A DNA stretch of 64,000 nt from contig MNCI01002706.1 of NCBI GenBank assembly GCA_015680685.1, positions 701,809-765,808 of the forward strand, written 5' to 3'. A program made the position numbers and the translations under genes. Below the pieces are notes generated by a model that saw nothing but the letters and a program-made list of their open reading frames with translations, had not been told where the DNA came from and did no database searches. Origin of the DNA: Gnetum montanum (Eukaryota > Streptophyta > Gnetopsida > Gnetales > Gnetaceae). Positions 1 to 10,375 of this stretch are shown here, one piece after another. Each line of letters begins with the position of its first letter. The first letter of the stretch is position 1.

Positions 1-194
1 GCATGAGGAAAGTTTCCAAGATAAGGGAAAATACCCCACCTTTCTATGCTAGGGGTAGGTGAGATTTATGCCCTTTCAAGTGTTTCCAATGTAGAAAAAT
101 GTATAACCCCCATAAAACCCATAAAATTNGTTTCATGGGGTGAAAGCTACATGATGAAAATTGGCTATGACATGCAAATTTTTATGGTGTTTCA
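1..194 (-). repeat. H1 3' LTR, partial (starts at 194 on minus strand)
   Basis: Positions 1-128 match 26695-26826 and 130-194 match 27037-27100 of the right-hand LTR. About 210 bp of the right copy is missing at the single N at 129. The right end is the terminal ...TTTCA, that is TGAAA on the element strand, directly next to a purine-rich tract. Confidence 0.8.
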
Positions 195-215
195 CTAGCC
201 CCTCTTTGTTGGTGC
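195..215 (-). other. H1 polypurine tract
   Basis: On the minus strand this reads AACAAAGAGGGGCTAG and abuts the TG of the 3' LTR, the expected place for plus-strand DNA priming. Confidence 0.65.
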
Positions 216-444
216 TTGAATGATTGACTTGAGAGGCATGGAAAAAGAATACAAAACACCACTGCATATTATAATGCTACGATGCATACATGCCACATGA
301 GAATCAGGCTATCTAGGTCATCAAAGTTGCTAGTTTAAGGCCATGTTGGACCATGGTACCAATTTAAGGCCCTGGTAGGTTTTGTTGCTAGTTTAAGGTT
401 GTAGCAAACCATTGAAAGTAGGCTCACTTGCTAATGATTGTTAG
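216..444. other. H1 3' untranslated segment
   Basis: No coding sequence is seen between the integrase stop and the polypurine tract. It holds two copies of a 'GCTAGTTTAAGG' motif (near 331 and 380). A similar 'CAATTTAAG/TGGACCATG' phrase recurs near 11.39 and 20.96 kb. Confidence 0.4.
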
Positions 445-1620
445 CTACATATAATATGGCTTTAGATAGAAATGATTGATTGGATTGACCAGCTCATTTC
501 CATTCATGTTGACTATTATGAATGCACCATTCCCATAGGCTCTAATGACAAGGAAGGATCCTTCCCAATTGGTTGAGAATTTGTTTGCATGCTCATGGAT
601 GGCTTTGAGGACCAGGTCACCCTCTTTGATCTTACACATGATAAAATTATGGTGATGTTTTTGCTTTTGCCTCTCTAAATAGTATTCAATGTGAGCAAGT
701 GCTTACATACATTTCTCCTCCACTAAGTCCAAGGTTGCTATCCACAACTCCTTACTCTACTTATTGCTAATGAAGTTGGTCAAGGCTATTTGAAGTGACA
801 ACACCTACAATTCAAGAGGTAAAACAACTTCTGAATCATAAACCAAGCTATAAGGGATCATACCGGTTTCTATGCAATAGGTTGTTTTGTATGCCCATAG
901 TGCATGGACAAGCTGCTCATGCCATTTGCACTTGCTATTGTTGAGCATCTTTTTGAGTAAGTTGACGATGGCCTTGTTGCTTGCATATACTTTTCCATTA
1001 GCTTAAGGGTAATAAGACAATGAGAAAGAATGCTTAATGCCTAGGTCATGACAGAAATATTTTGTTTCTTAGTTACTAAATTGTGGTCCATTGTTTGTAA
1101 CTATGGTCATGGGTATGCTAAAACAAGCTACAATGTTATCTAGGATGAATTTGTAGACTTACTCAAATGTAGTCTTCCTTAGGGGAATAGCCTCAACCCA
1201 CTTTGTAAAGTATTCAGTTATGGTGATGATGAAGTTATGCCTTGTGGAAGACTTAGTCGTTATGGGTCCAATGATATCCAACCCCCATCGTTGAAATGGC
1301 TACGTTATTGGAGTTGTATGCAACTTAATTCATGGTACATGTATAAGGTTGTTATATCATTCGCATGTGTCACACTGCTTAACCTTCTATAGGTATTCAT
1401 TTTTCATATGAGGCCAATAGTAGCCTAATCATCTAATCTTAGTGATCATAGCTCTTGGTCCTATATGTCGTCCACAACCACCATCATGAACCTCCTCTAG
1501 GATTATTTTGGCTTCAATTTTATGTAAGAACTTTAGGAGTATGTCATAATAGGGTTGTTGACATAATGTGTTATCACCTATGATGACATATTGATTTGAT
1601 CGCTTGCATATAGTGTCCTT
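445..1620 (-). pseudogene. H1 integrase, decayed
   Basis: Would insert the element cDNA. Read on the minus strand, the N-terminal zinc region keeps two histidines (VHDGGCGRH, ~1455-1485) and a CDTC pair (~1370). The catalytic core has GLDIIGPI with the first Asp (~1270). The second Asp is replaced in TNNGPQF (~1090). The third site, in ANGKVYASNK (~990), lacks the Glu. The spacing between sites two and three fits D-35-E. The C-terminal part (445-639) is the best preserved: GDLVLK, then NWEGSFLV like the GPY/F module, then a PIN.FYLKPYY ending typical of Tat-type pol. Several in-frame stops; not functional. Confidence 0.8.
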
Positions 1621-2300
1621 CTAAGTAATAGTCAGGCCTTGTGAGGATTCATCATGCATGAGGTAAAATTTGATATGATCATACCATTCTTTGGGAGGAA
1701 CAATATGAACAATGGCCACAAAGGTATCCTTAGTGTTTTGTGTGATAGGAGTAGTACAATCCATAATTAATATGGGTAGTTTACTAAACACATCTAGCAT
1801 TACTCTAAGGGCTAACATTGCAATTGCATTAACTATGGTGTTCTTGTTTTGAGGCACATGTTGGATATCAATATTTATGAATTGTTGTAACAAGTGCTTT
1901 CATAGGTCACAATATGGTTCTAAGTGTTTGGCCTTACATGTGTACATCTTGGTTACTTGGTTAACCACAAGTTGTGAATCACCTTTTAATTACTAAGCAT
2001 CTAACTTCTAGGTCATAGGCTACCATCATCCCTCTGATCAAACCCTCATACTCTACTATGTTGTTGGTACATGAGAACTCAAAGCAATAAGAAAAGGATA
2101 AAATTTCACTAGATGAAAATGTTATGATGGTAGTAGCACTGGTCCCATGGGTAGTTGAAGCTCTTTCAAAGTACATGACTACCTCATAATCCTTGGGTAC
2201 TTTGCTTACTACATTAATGTATTCATTAGGGAATTTAGGATCTATGGTTGTTTGATCATCAACAGGTGAAATTGTGAGTTGCATGGCTCTAGCTTAACCT
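1621..2300 (-). pseudogene. H1 RNase H, decayed
   Basis: Would degrade RNA in the RNA/DNA hybrid. The minus-strand ORF at 1979-2284 shows VMYFERAST (usual FDGAS, so the first catalytic Asp is Glu), followed by FEFSCTNNIVEYEGLIRG with the conserved Glu. The end of the domain (HVPQNKNTIVNAIAMLA, ~1800-1865) has Asn where the final Asp of 'ADALA' is expected. It lies between RT and integrase as in all Ty3/gypsy pol genes. Confidence 0.75.
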
Positions 2301-3107
2301 TTTGTTGAGGATTGAGAGACATAATGAAGGTCAAAATCCATGGTTATGGCTTTTCATCAAGCTATATGGCTACTTTCGTAGATGTTGTTCATTATGGCTC
2401 TGAGAATGTTGTCCTTGAAAATGACATTGAGTTGGCTTCTAAAGAGGTAGTTTCTCCATTTCTTCAAGGAGAAGACTACTACTAGACAATACTTCACTTT
2501 AGTGTATCAGGTCTCATGGGAAACTAATGCATGGCTAAGGTAGTAAATAGGCATTTTTGTTCCATCACCATGTTTTTGATAGAGTAGAGAGGCAATGGAT
2601 GTGTCAAAGATGACAAGGTAGATGCAAAATGATTTACACTCTTTCATAGGATAGATTGTTAACAATTGTATCAATTCTTGCTTAAGGTTTTCAAAGGCCT
2701 CTTAGCATTGAGCCATCCACTCATAGTGAACTCCTTTCTTAAGCAAATGTTGCACGGTTGTAACTTATCCATAAGCCTAGTGATAAACCTATGAATAAAT
2801 TGTAATCCACCTTGTAATCCCTGAAGCTCTTTAAGGTTGGTAGGCACTATTAATTTGGATATGGTCTTAACCTTATAAGTATCGACACGAATCCCTACTT
2901 TAAATACTACAAAGCCAAGCATGTTACCAGTCTTGATGGGTGTCATTAAGCACAAGGTCTAGGTTATTAACATGATCATTGACCACTTTGGACTTAATGG
3001 CTATGTCATCTACATAATCATTAAGTAAAAATAGCATGTAATCATTGGAGATATAGGTCATGGCTCTCTATTATGTTGATCCTACATTCTTAAGGCCAAA
3101 GGACATC
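2301..3107 (-). pseudogene. H1 reverse transcriptase, C-terminal half
   Basis: Continues the RT whose N-terminal half lies at 10376-11152. On the minus strand the frame runs MSFGLKN..., then the catalytic YVDD box (3005-3016), then the thumb/connection text LGFVVFKVGIRVD and LKELQGLQGGLQFIHRFI (2770-2920). The split is exact: removing N1 and one copy of ATGGT joins ...WGTFCYTM to MSFGLKN. Stops are scattered but the YVDD is kept. Confidence 0.85.
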
Positions 3108-3112
3108 ATGGT
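3108..3112. repeat. N1 target-site duplication, left (ATGGT)
   Basis: ATGGT immediately before the TGATGAG start of the 5' LTR; identical to 10371-10375. Confidence 0.95.
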
Positions 3113-3754
3113 TGATGAGCTGCGATATCGCATCGGCCCCTACGATATCGCATACACGATATCGCAGCCCATCACTAGTTCTATAAATAAGAGGCGGCTT
3201 TCCCTTGTTCAATCATCTAGATTTAGTCCCTTAGCCAAACTATAGCAGTATTACCATTNTAATTATTTTTAAATGTTTAAATAATTTCCTAGATAATTAA
3301 TCTCTCTCAACCCTTGACTCTCCTAGTTAAGTGCATTCAATACGACTGCTTCGAGCACGTGTGTAACACTTGGTAATCCAACAACAACTAGCGTTTGGTA
3401 ATCCCAGTAGTGTTGCACTCATTCAGGGTGTGTGCGGCAAGTGGGGATAGATATTGGTGCTAGGATAATTAGAACTTAGTTAATGAATATTTAATGAAAG
3501 TTAGTCATTTAGTCTCTTCACCTTTCCCTTATTAGCATAGGCATTAAAAAGATAAAAGATATAAAAATCATACACCTCAGGCTTACTTAACCATACAACC
3601 GTGACAATACAATTAAGTCTAGGAAGAAAACGATTGATTAACCTTAAGTGTTCCATTAGGGTGCGTAAGCACTTAGTCCTTGGAGTTTGACCGGATCATG
3701 TGTGAGATGCTCGTATTTGTATGGTTGAGTGTAGGGGTACCTCGCCACTCATCA
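3113..3754 (+). repeat. N1 5' LTR (155 bp missing at the N at 3259)
   Basis: TGATGAG...CTCATCA, 642 bp against 797 bp in the 3' copy. The missing part corresponds to about 9721-9876 of the 3' LTR and includes the AATAAA signal. The loss falls exactly at the single N at 3259, so it may be an assembly effect. Confidence 0.9.
3122..3190 (+). promoter_or_regulatory. N1 5' LTR U3 palindrome block and TATA box
   Basis: GCGATATCGC at 3122-3131, then ACGATATCGC at 3142-3151 and 3156-3165, followed 15 bp later by CTATAAATAA (3181-3190), a good TATA box. The same arrangement recurs in the other N1, N2 and N3 LTRs. Promoter role is inferred from position. Confidence 0.65.
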
Positions 3755-3773
3755 TTGGCACAATTTCTAGGGA
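3755..3773 (+). other. N1 primer-binding site, decayed
   Basis: TTGGCACAATTTCTAGGGA starts right after the LTR end. It resembles the Athila-type primer site TTGGCGCCGTTGCCGGGGA (tRNA-Asp, as I remember it), with several transition-like changes. Confidence 0.6.
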
Positions 3774-3899
3774 CTTAGTTTTTTGTGTGCTATGTAGAAC
3801 ATAGGAGATCATCCATATCATTGGGAGCTAGAATGAACCCTTAGGGTTGATTAAAAGAAAAATAAGACAATAGTAAATAGCACATCGAATAAGACAAAA
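3774..3899 (+). other. N1 leader between primer site and gag
   Basis: Non-coding leader with no recognisable feature. The last ~30 bp (CACATCGAATAAGAC...) also precede gag in N2. Confidence 0.5.
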
Positions 3900-4179
3900 A
3901 TGTCTTCTTCTTCGCACAAAAGCACTTCACTGCCTAGGACTCACACAAAAGACAGTCGGCAACACAACACACATAACCAAAATCTACCAGTTCCTCAACA
4001 ATTCCTTATGGTATATATTCATCACGATGAGTATATATCCAAATTTACCTTTATTCTCCATCAAGATGAACAATTGCGTTGGAGAGACTTGGAGAGTAAC
4101 ATAGTGTTGCCCCCAGACAGAGCAGCCCCCAACATGCTCCTTTGTGCCCTTGCACGAATATGCATGTCATAGTTATATG

Positions 4180-4762
4180 CAGAGTACGTTTCATGTGATT
4201 ATGACACAAGGGACTACCATCCCACAGAAGCGCAACATCAACAGGACTTGTGATAGGAGAGTTACCATACATTGTTGAAGGGTAAAGGACCTTGTAACGC
4301 TCCACTCGTCTTAAGTAAAATTGAGGGTGGTGAACTTATTTCGATGGGTTCTCCACAAAACGATGTTCCCCCTCCTAATGATGGTGAAGAGGTGGTGTAT
4401 TAGAAACTTCACTCCATGATTCAAAACCCTGGTTCTGATCCCCACGAACACGAAGTGTTCAACGAGGGAANCAGAGTACATTTCATGTGATTATGACACA
4501 AGGGACTAGCATCCCATAGAAGCGCAACGTCAATAGGACTTGTGATAGGAGAGTTACCATACATTGTTGAAGGGTAAAGGACCTTGTAACGCTCCACTCG
4601 TCTTAAGTAAAATTGAGGGTGGTGAACTTATTTCGATGGGTTCTCCACAAAACGATGTTCCCCCTCCTAATGATGGTGAGGAGGTGGTGTATTAGAACCT
4701 TCACTCCATGATTTAAAACCCTGGTTTTGATCCCCACGAACACGAAGTGTTCAACGAGGGAA
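4180..4762 (+). repeat. 291-bp direct duplication around a single N (likely assembly artefact)
   Basis: 4180-4470 and 4472-4762 are the same 291-bp gag segment with about ten differences, separated only by the N at 4471. This fits two haplotype or paralogue contig ends placed side by side. Confidence 0.85.
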
Positions 4763-6030
4763 CACAAACACAAGATAAGGATAGGCATTCTTATCATCAT
4801 CACGATCGAGGTCGGGACCACTAAAGAGAAGGTAGGAAACATCGTCATTGTGATGATTCTCCTGCTTCTTTAACTTCATCATCACATTCACCCTCTCCTT
4901 CTATATTGGGATGCAATCATAAGGAACCAAACTATGAGGATAAGGGTAAACAAAATGAGAGACCTCAATGAGAGAGTCAAGAACGAGGAAAAGGGCATTC
5001 TAGAGAATCACAGCATGGAAGAAGGGAGAGTAGGGATCCACGTAGAAATCATAGACACTATGAAAGAAATGACCACGAAGAACCCCTACTTGTAACTTGA
5101 AGCATGTTAGACATCATGGAGGCCATTAGAATTCCTACAAGGCACCAAAAAGATAGTAGGATCAAGAGACTAGACATGAATAATATCCCATAATTTGAGG
5201 GGGGGATACAATGTTGATCCTTAGAATCACTTATAGGAATTTCACGATGCATGTGCCTTGTAGAACATTGAGAATGAGTGGCAAAAATTAAAGTTGTTTC
5301 CAAGGACACTAGTAAAAGAAGCAGAAAGCTGGTACTGGTCCTTAGAATCGGAATCCATTCGAAGGTGGAGTACGATGCTAGAATTGTTTAACAATAAGTA
5401 TCAAACGTACTCCCAGGTGTTCAACCTACAAAAGCAAATCCAAGGATGGAAGCAGGGAACTCTTGAACCCTTGGATGCTACCATGGACTGATATTATGCA
5501 TTGCTACGTCATTGCCCAAGCCATGGTTACTTGCAGTAGGATCAACTACGCCATCTCGTGGATGGACTTAGGCATGAAACTAGGAAAACCCTTGGAACAT
5601 ATTCCCAAGGGAGATTATCAAAGCTTAGGTCCCATCAGATCCATAGATTGCTGGAGCAAGTAGCTATGGAAGAAGGAGAGCTACGTAAGAGAGAAAGTGT
5701 AGAAGAGTACAACCGTGATCCTTCCCTCTGAAAAAGGGGAGTAAGATTCTGTGAGGAGGAGGAAGAGTCACCACTCAAGGAGATGGTGAATAGGAAAACC
5801 TTGCCACTTCAAAAATTAACAATAGAAGTTTTGGCAAAGGTAGACCAAATGTGGGACTCCTTGGATAGTAGATTTGAAACTGTCCTCAAAATTGTAGAGG
5901 AGTCTAGGGAGCGAAGTAGTGACTATGACAAAAAGAAAAAGAGGGATCTGGACCATGCACGTAACAAAGGTAAGGGTAAAATGGCTATCACTAAAGAGGT
6001 TGTGGATTCTGATATGGATAGTGATGGTGG

Positions 6031-6066
6031 ATATGAAATATGCCAGTATGACCATCCTAAGGGATG
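6031..6066 (+). other. N1 gag zinc-knuckle remnant
   Basis: Reads Y-E-I-C-Q-Y-D-H-P-K-G-C. The relative H3 has Cys at the first position, giving C-x2-C-x3-H-x3-C, one residue shorter in two spacings than the usual retroviral CCHC box. Confidence 0.55.
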
Positions 6067-6600
6067 TTACCTAATAATCTCACATTTGCAAGAGTCTGGG
6101 GTGTATGCACTTAACCCATAGCTTAACAAATGGCAAGCACCCTGAAGGTTACCTTATCTCCAAGGTAACCCAAGGTAGTTCTACCAATCCTGAACGTATT
6201 ATCCAAGTGGAACTCTGCCATAAGCTATTGAGCAACACCAGTAGTGGCAATACCCATAGTCATGGGGGATTCCACCATCGAGGCAACAATATCCTTACCG
6301 GCAACCAAATCCATATGGCTATTACATGTAGCAGCCAATATCTCCAAGTGACTCTATTGGTCATGCAACCCCACAACCTCACTACCAAGCTCAAGAGTAT
6401 TATAGGACTCCTTCTCCTAGGGGAGACACGCCACATACATATCACCCTCCAAATCCATCCGCAACTCTCACACCGATAACTCCATTACCACCCGCTCTAG
6501 CAATGCAAGGGGAACTCCCCACTCAACCGTAGAAACACAATGCTACAAGAGCTATAAACCTTCAACCTACTATTGGTTCTGACAATTGTACAAAGAGAAG

Positions 6601-7267
6601 ACCTTTCTTCAAAACCAACAGTCCAAACAAGCTCTCACAACCACAAGCAGTTGAGCCTCCGAACACTTCTTTATCAAATAAGACTTCAAAGCTCCCTTCA
6701 AACCAAAAACAGAGCTCAACGCACATGGTTATGTTAACACATACTGTCACTGATTGGATCAAGGAGGGCCACCTTCCCAGGAAATTATCTGATCCTAGAA
6801 GTCCTTTAATCTATCTCCAAGTCACTGGGAATGAACCTTGCAAAGCTCTTCTGGACTCAAGTTCCGGAGTCAACTTGATATTGCAAGAAATGTATAAAGC
6901 CTGGAACCTGCCTCCACTAAAGAAGAGTAATATTCACTTAGAGCTGGCTGACCAGTCCATCACCATTCCCTTGGGACTGGCTGAGGACATCGTTACCACT
7001 GTGTGTGGGTGGTCATACCCAGTTGATTTCTTAGTGATACAAGTCAACAATGACAGAGGGGAATTCCCAATAATAATGGGAAGGGCATGGCTAAGTATTA
7101 TAAATGCATGCCTAGGAATTTGCGATATTTCCTTGGAAATATATAAGGAAAAAACTTGTGGGGATATCGAGAAGAAGAAAGTTCGATCCATCACATACAG
7201 TGATACAGGGTGCGATTGTGTACAGGAATGTCTAGCATTACCTACATGCAACCGGTGTGCACCATAA
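6601..7267 (+). pseudogene. N1 aspartic protease, nearly open frame
   Basis: Would cleave the gag polyprotein. The frame is open from about 6725 to 7267. The active-site region reads ALLDSSSGVNLI (6854-6868), where relatives have D-L-G, so the usual D-T/S-G triad is changed. The second protease landmark is IIMGRAWLSIINA (~7075-7110, usual LGRPWL). N2 carries the same domain. No RT follows: pol text stops shortly after this domain. Confidence 0.8.
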
Positions 7268-7640
7268 GTTAACATACAAAGGTGCCTATATGTAGCAACC
7301 ACATAACAAGAAAACACCTAGTGATTGATAGCTAATTAAGAGAGCAACTGACCAATATGCATGGAACTAACTGAGGGAACAACATGTGCACATGTCGAAA
7401 GCATAGATGCACTAGAGTATGAGTGTAGTCAACTTCCAACCCTTAATTTGAAAACACCAATTGGGGGAAGTTGGAAACTCCTAGAAAATTCAAATGAGTA
7501 CTCCGATAGGAGAATACTAGTCTATGTGCAATAAACCAAACCTTATCATGAACCTAGAATGGCTATGCACATAGCACATCGAAGAAAGGATGACCTTGCT
7601 CACCATTTCAGATCTCTCCCTTCCAACTTAGTCATGGGGG
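7268..7640 (+). other. N1 protease-to-tail junction where pol is missing
   Basis: The translated text up to about 7460 (LNLKTPIGG) corresponds to the linker that in H3 leads into RT. After about 100 bp it passes straight into the post-integrase tail (SHGGDSHL, 7631-7640). N2 has the same join but lacks about 107 bp of the N1 sequence, so the junctions are related but not identical. Confidence 0.65.
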
Positions 7641-9561
7641 AGATAGCCACCTATGCTGATCAATTGAGGCCCTTAGTTTCTTTTTAAGTTTTTTTTTTTA
7701 CACATTTTTATTTTACAAATTTCTTTAAATTTTCTTATTCTTTGGTTTGCAACATCATTTATACTTTTTCTTTTATTTTGTGTGTATGTGTGTGTGTGTG
7801 TTTATCCATTTTATTAAGTTTGTCACCTAATAAGTGCTCCTGATGATGGTATGAACTATATTATATTGATTGCTAATGTTTGGTTTTTACCTTTAAGTTA
7901 TGATGTTGATACTAAGGTATGGTTCTTTTGATATAATAGGAAATGAGTCCACATCATCCATGCATCCATAAAATTCTATGGTCTCTCTTGGCTTGGAACT
8001 GTACAGTCCCTTTCCTTAACATAATAAGAACTATCAATGAATCAGTGACTAGGTATTTCTCAAATTAAGGCAGGGCTCAAGGACTGAAAAGGATGTGACT
8101 TCAAGGGGACTTGATGCATTTGTGCTGGCCATTCTCTTGGGTGGTTGGATGTTTTCTTCTTGAGTCTTCCATACCATTCTAACGTTGCTCCATTATCGGG
8201 AAGCTGAGCTAATAAAAATAATAAGTCTTTGCATGGTGTGGTTCTCACATAATACAAAAAAGAAAAAAGAAAAAACAAAAACAGTGAGAATTCAAAGCAC
8301 ACCCCTTAGATGAAATAATCATCTATGCTACAAGCACTGGTTATGAGACTAAATAAACATGTTCTCTCTAACTAAGGTCCTTCTTTGCTTCCTACTTTCT
8401 CCTTTCTTGTTTCGTTGGAATGGTGATGGCTCTTTGAAGAAGAAATTCATGTTACTTCAGGTGGATGGATGGGCCAAATGTATTAATGCAAATTCACTGG
8501 ATGTGGATTGTTTAAGGCTGGATTTGGAATGGGATCTACTAAGTCACATTAACCATTAATACACAAGGGACTGTACATCACCTTGTTCTTGAGACTCCAT
8601 TCCATTCTCTTCTTTCCATCATTCATTCTCCATTTTTCACCTCATTGCCGGTTGTATCAATAGTCCATATTTTGGTTGATGCATTGTTTTGTTTTTGGTA
8701 AACTCTTGTGATTAAGAATTTAACTCTTGCTTCCAAATGACATTTCTAGACCCTTCAGACTCTTTGAATGTGGGATTGTCAGGGCATTAAGGGCATGAGC
8801 CTACTTTGGGGAGGACCCATTGGCATTCTTATTTGGTGCATCCATTAATTTCTTTCCCTTAAACATTTCTGCAGTCACAATTTATTTTGTTCATTTCCAT
8901 CTTTGACATCCATTTTATCGACATTACCATTGTTTCTTTTTCTCCATCTTTCTTATTCCTTATCTTTTTCCATTCTCTCACTACTGGAGGTTCGCTCTCA
9001 GTCATGGGGGTCCGAGTCCAATTTTTTTGATTTTCTCCTAACCCCTACACCTTGGGTAGCCACCAGCATTATACCTCCAAAATCTGCATCAGCCATATCA
9101 TAACTCAGCTAATGGACCTTACACTGAGGCAGGGTATCAACTGCATTGTGATTCATTTACCCTTGCTAATATCAAACTGTGTTGTGTCTGCAAATGGCAA
9201 TCATTCAACAATGGATTGGACTTGGAGGAAACACTTGGAATGGACTGGTACTGAAGCAGTTATGCAAGGAACAAGATTGATGATGTGCTTATGGATGGAC
9301 AACGAAAAGTGCAATCTTGGTGTCGGCAGCAACAGACTTCTTCTTTTCTCTCTCTCTTCTCTCTTCTCTCTCAATTTCCAAATAAGGCTGGATGTCAAAT
9401 ATGTTTAGTGTTCACTCTTGTTGTCATGAATACTAATTTTGTTATGTATTGTAATGATGGTCTGTTCACATGTCACCCCATTCACCATTAGTGTCATTCA
9501 AGTCAATAATCCCATACCTTTCCAATATTTTGTAAGGAAATCAAGGTCGAGTTTCCATTCA
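7641..9561 (+). other. N1 3' tail, non-coding
   Basis: About 1.9 kb, homologous to 32211-34063 in N2 and, in its first ~1.2 kb, to 35005-36200 in H2. It includes T-rich stretches, a short GT microsatellite (7779-7801), and a second copy of the GTCATGGGGG core at 9001-9010. Short open frames (for example 8903-9103, 9052-9408) are not conserved in N2 as protein and are not called. Confidence 0.6.
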
Positions 9562-9573
9562 GTCATGGGGGTA
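9562..9573 (+). other. N1 polypurine tract
   Basis: GTCATGGGGGTA directly before the 3' LTR. The same GTCATGGGGG core also occurs at 7631-7640 and 9001-9010 inside the element. Confidence 0.65.
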
Positions 9574-10370
9574 TGGTGAGCCGCAATATTGCATCGACCC
9601 CTGCGATATTGTGTATGCGATATCGCAACCCATCGCTAGTTCTATAAATAAGAGGCAGCTTTTCCTTGTTCAATCATCTAGAGTTAGTGCCTTAGCCAAA
9701 ATATAGTAGTTTTACCATTTTAGAGTTAGAATAATTTCCGTGCGCCCGCAGTAGGAGTCTTAAAGTGAATGGATCTTTATTTGAGCAAATTGTACCTAAG
9801 CACACATTTGTGTGTGGAAATAAAGATGAACTTTTTGATAAACCTTGAAGCATATGGACTAAGCTAAATAGGATTTAATTATTGTTAAATTTTTAAATGA
9901 TTTCCTAGATAATTAATCTCTCTCAACCCTTGACTCTCCTAGTTGAGTGCATTCAGTACGACCGCTTCGAGCATGTGTGTAATGCTTGATAACCCAGCAA
10001 CAAGTAGTGTTTGGTAATCCCAGTAGCATTGCACTGGTTCAGGGTGTGTGTGGCAAGTGGGGATGGATACTGGTGCTAGGATAATTAGAATTTAGTTAAT
10101 GAATAGTTAATGAAAGTTAGTCATTTAGTCTCTTCACCTTTCTCCTATTAGCATAGGCATTAAAAAGATAAAAGATATAACAATCATACACCTCAGGCTT
10201 ACTTAACCATAAAACCGTGACAATACAAGTAAGTCTAGAAAGATAGCGATTGATTAACCTTAAGTGTTCCATTAGGGCGCGTAAGCACTTAGTCCTTGGA
10301 GTTTGACCAGATTGCATGTGAGACACTCGTATTCGTATGGTTGAGTGTAGGGGTACCTCGCCACTCATCA
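9574..10370 (+). repeat. N1 3' LTR (797 bp, complete)
   Basis: TGGTGAG...CTCATCA. The U3 block has GCAATATTGC, GCGATATTG and GCGATATCGC (9582-9626), then the TATA box CTATAAATA (9642-9650). AATAAA (~9819) lies in GGAAATAAAGATGAAC, conserved across the LTR group and a likely poly(A) signal. First base changed TGA to TGG relative to the 5' copy. Confidence 0.92.
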
Positions 10371-10375
10371 ATGGT
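10371..10375. repeat. N1 target-site duplication, right (ATGGT)
   Basis: Identical to 3108-3112, directly after CTCATCA. Confidence 0.95.

Larger units (their letters stand above)
3900..6600 (+). pseudogene. N1 gag, decayed
   Basis: Structural protein that would form the virus-like particle. The start ATG at 3900 (MSSSSHKS) matches the start of N2 gag. A Ser/His/Gln-rich N-terminus is followed by a disordered middle with Arg/His/Glu repeats. The capsid-like core lies at about 5170-5700 (WYWSLES.SIRRWSTMLELF and QIQGWKQG, like the Retrotrans_gag family). Then come a charged Lys-rich segment, a zinc-knuckle remnant (6031-6066, first Cys replaced by Tyr) and a Pro/Gln-rich tail running into protease. 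It contains many stops and a false or allelic duplication at 4180-4762. Confidence 0.8.
3113..10370 (+). mobile_element. N1: non-autonomous Athila-related LTR retrotransposon
   Basis: Bounded by two LTRs starting TG(A/G)TGAG and ending CTCATCA and by a perfect 5-bp TSD (ATGGT), so it is a whole insertion of about 7.26 kb. Internal order: primer site, gag-protease pseudogene (3900-7267), then directly a 3' tail (7641-9573). RT, RNase H, integrase and the env-position ORF of its relatives H2 and H3 are absent. N2 has the same plan, so this is a lineage property rather than a private deletion. The LTR pair is roughly 90% identical by eye in the compared parts. Confidence 0.9.

Noticed and set aside
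7779-7801. GT microsatellite
   Set aside because: Ordinary simple repeat in the element tail; noted in that entry only.
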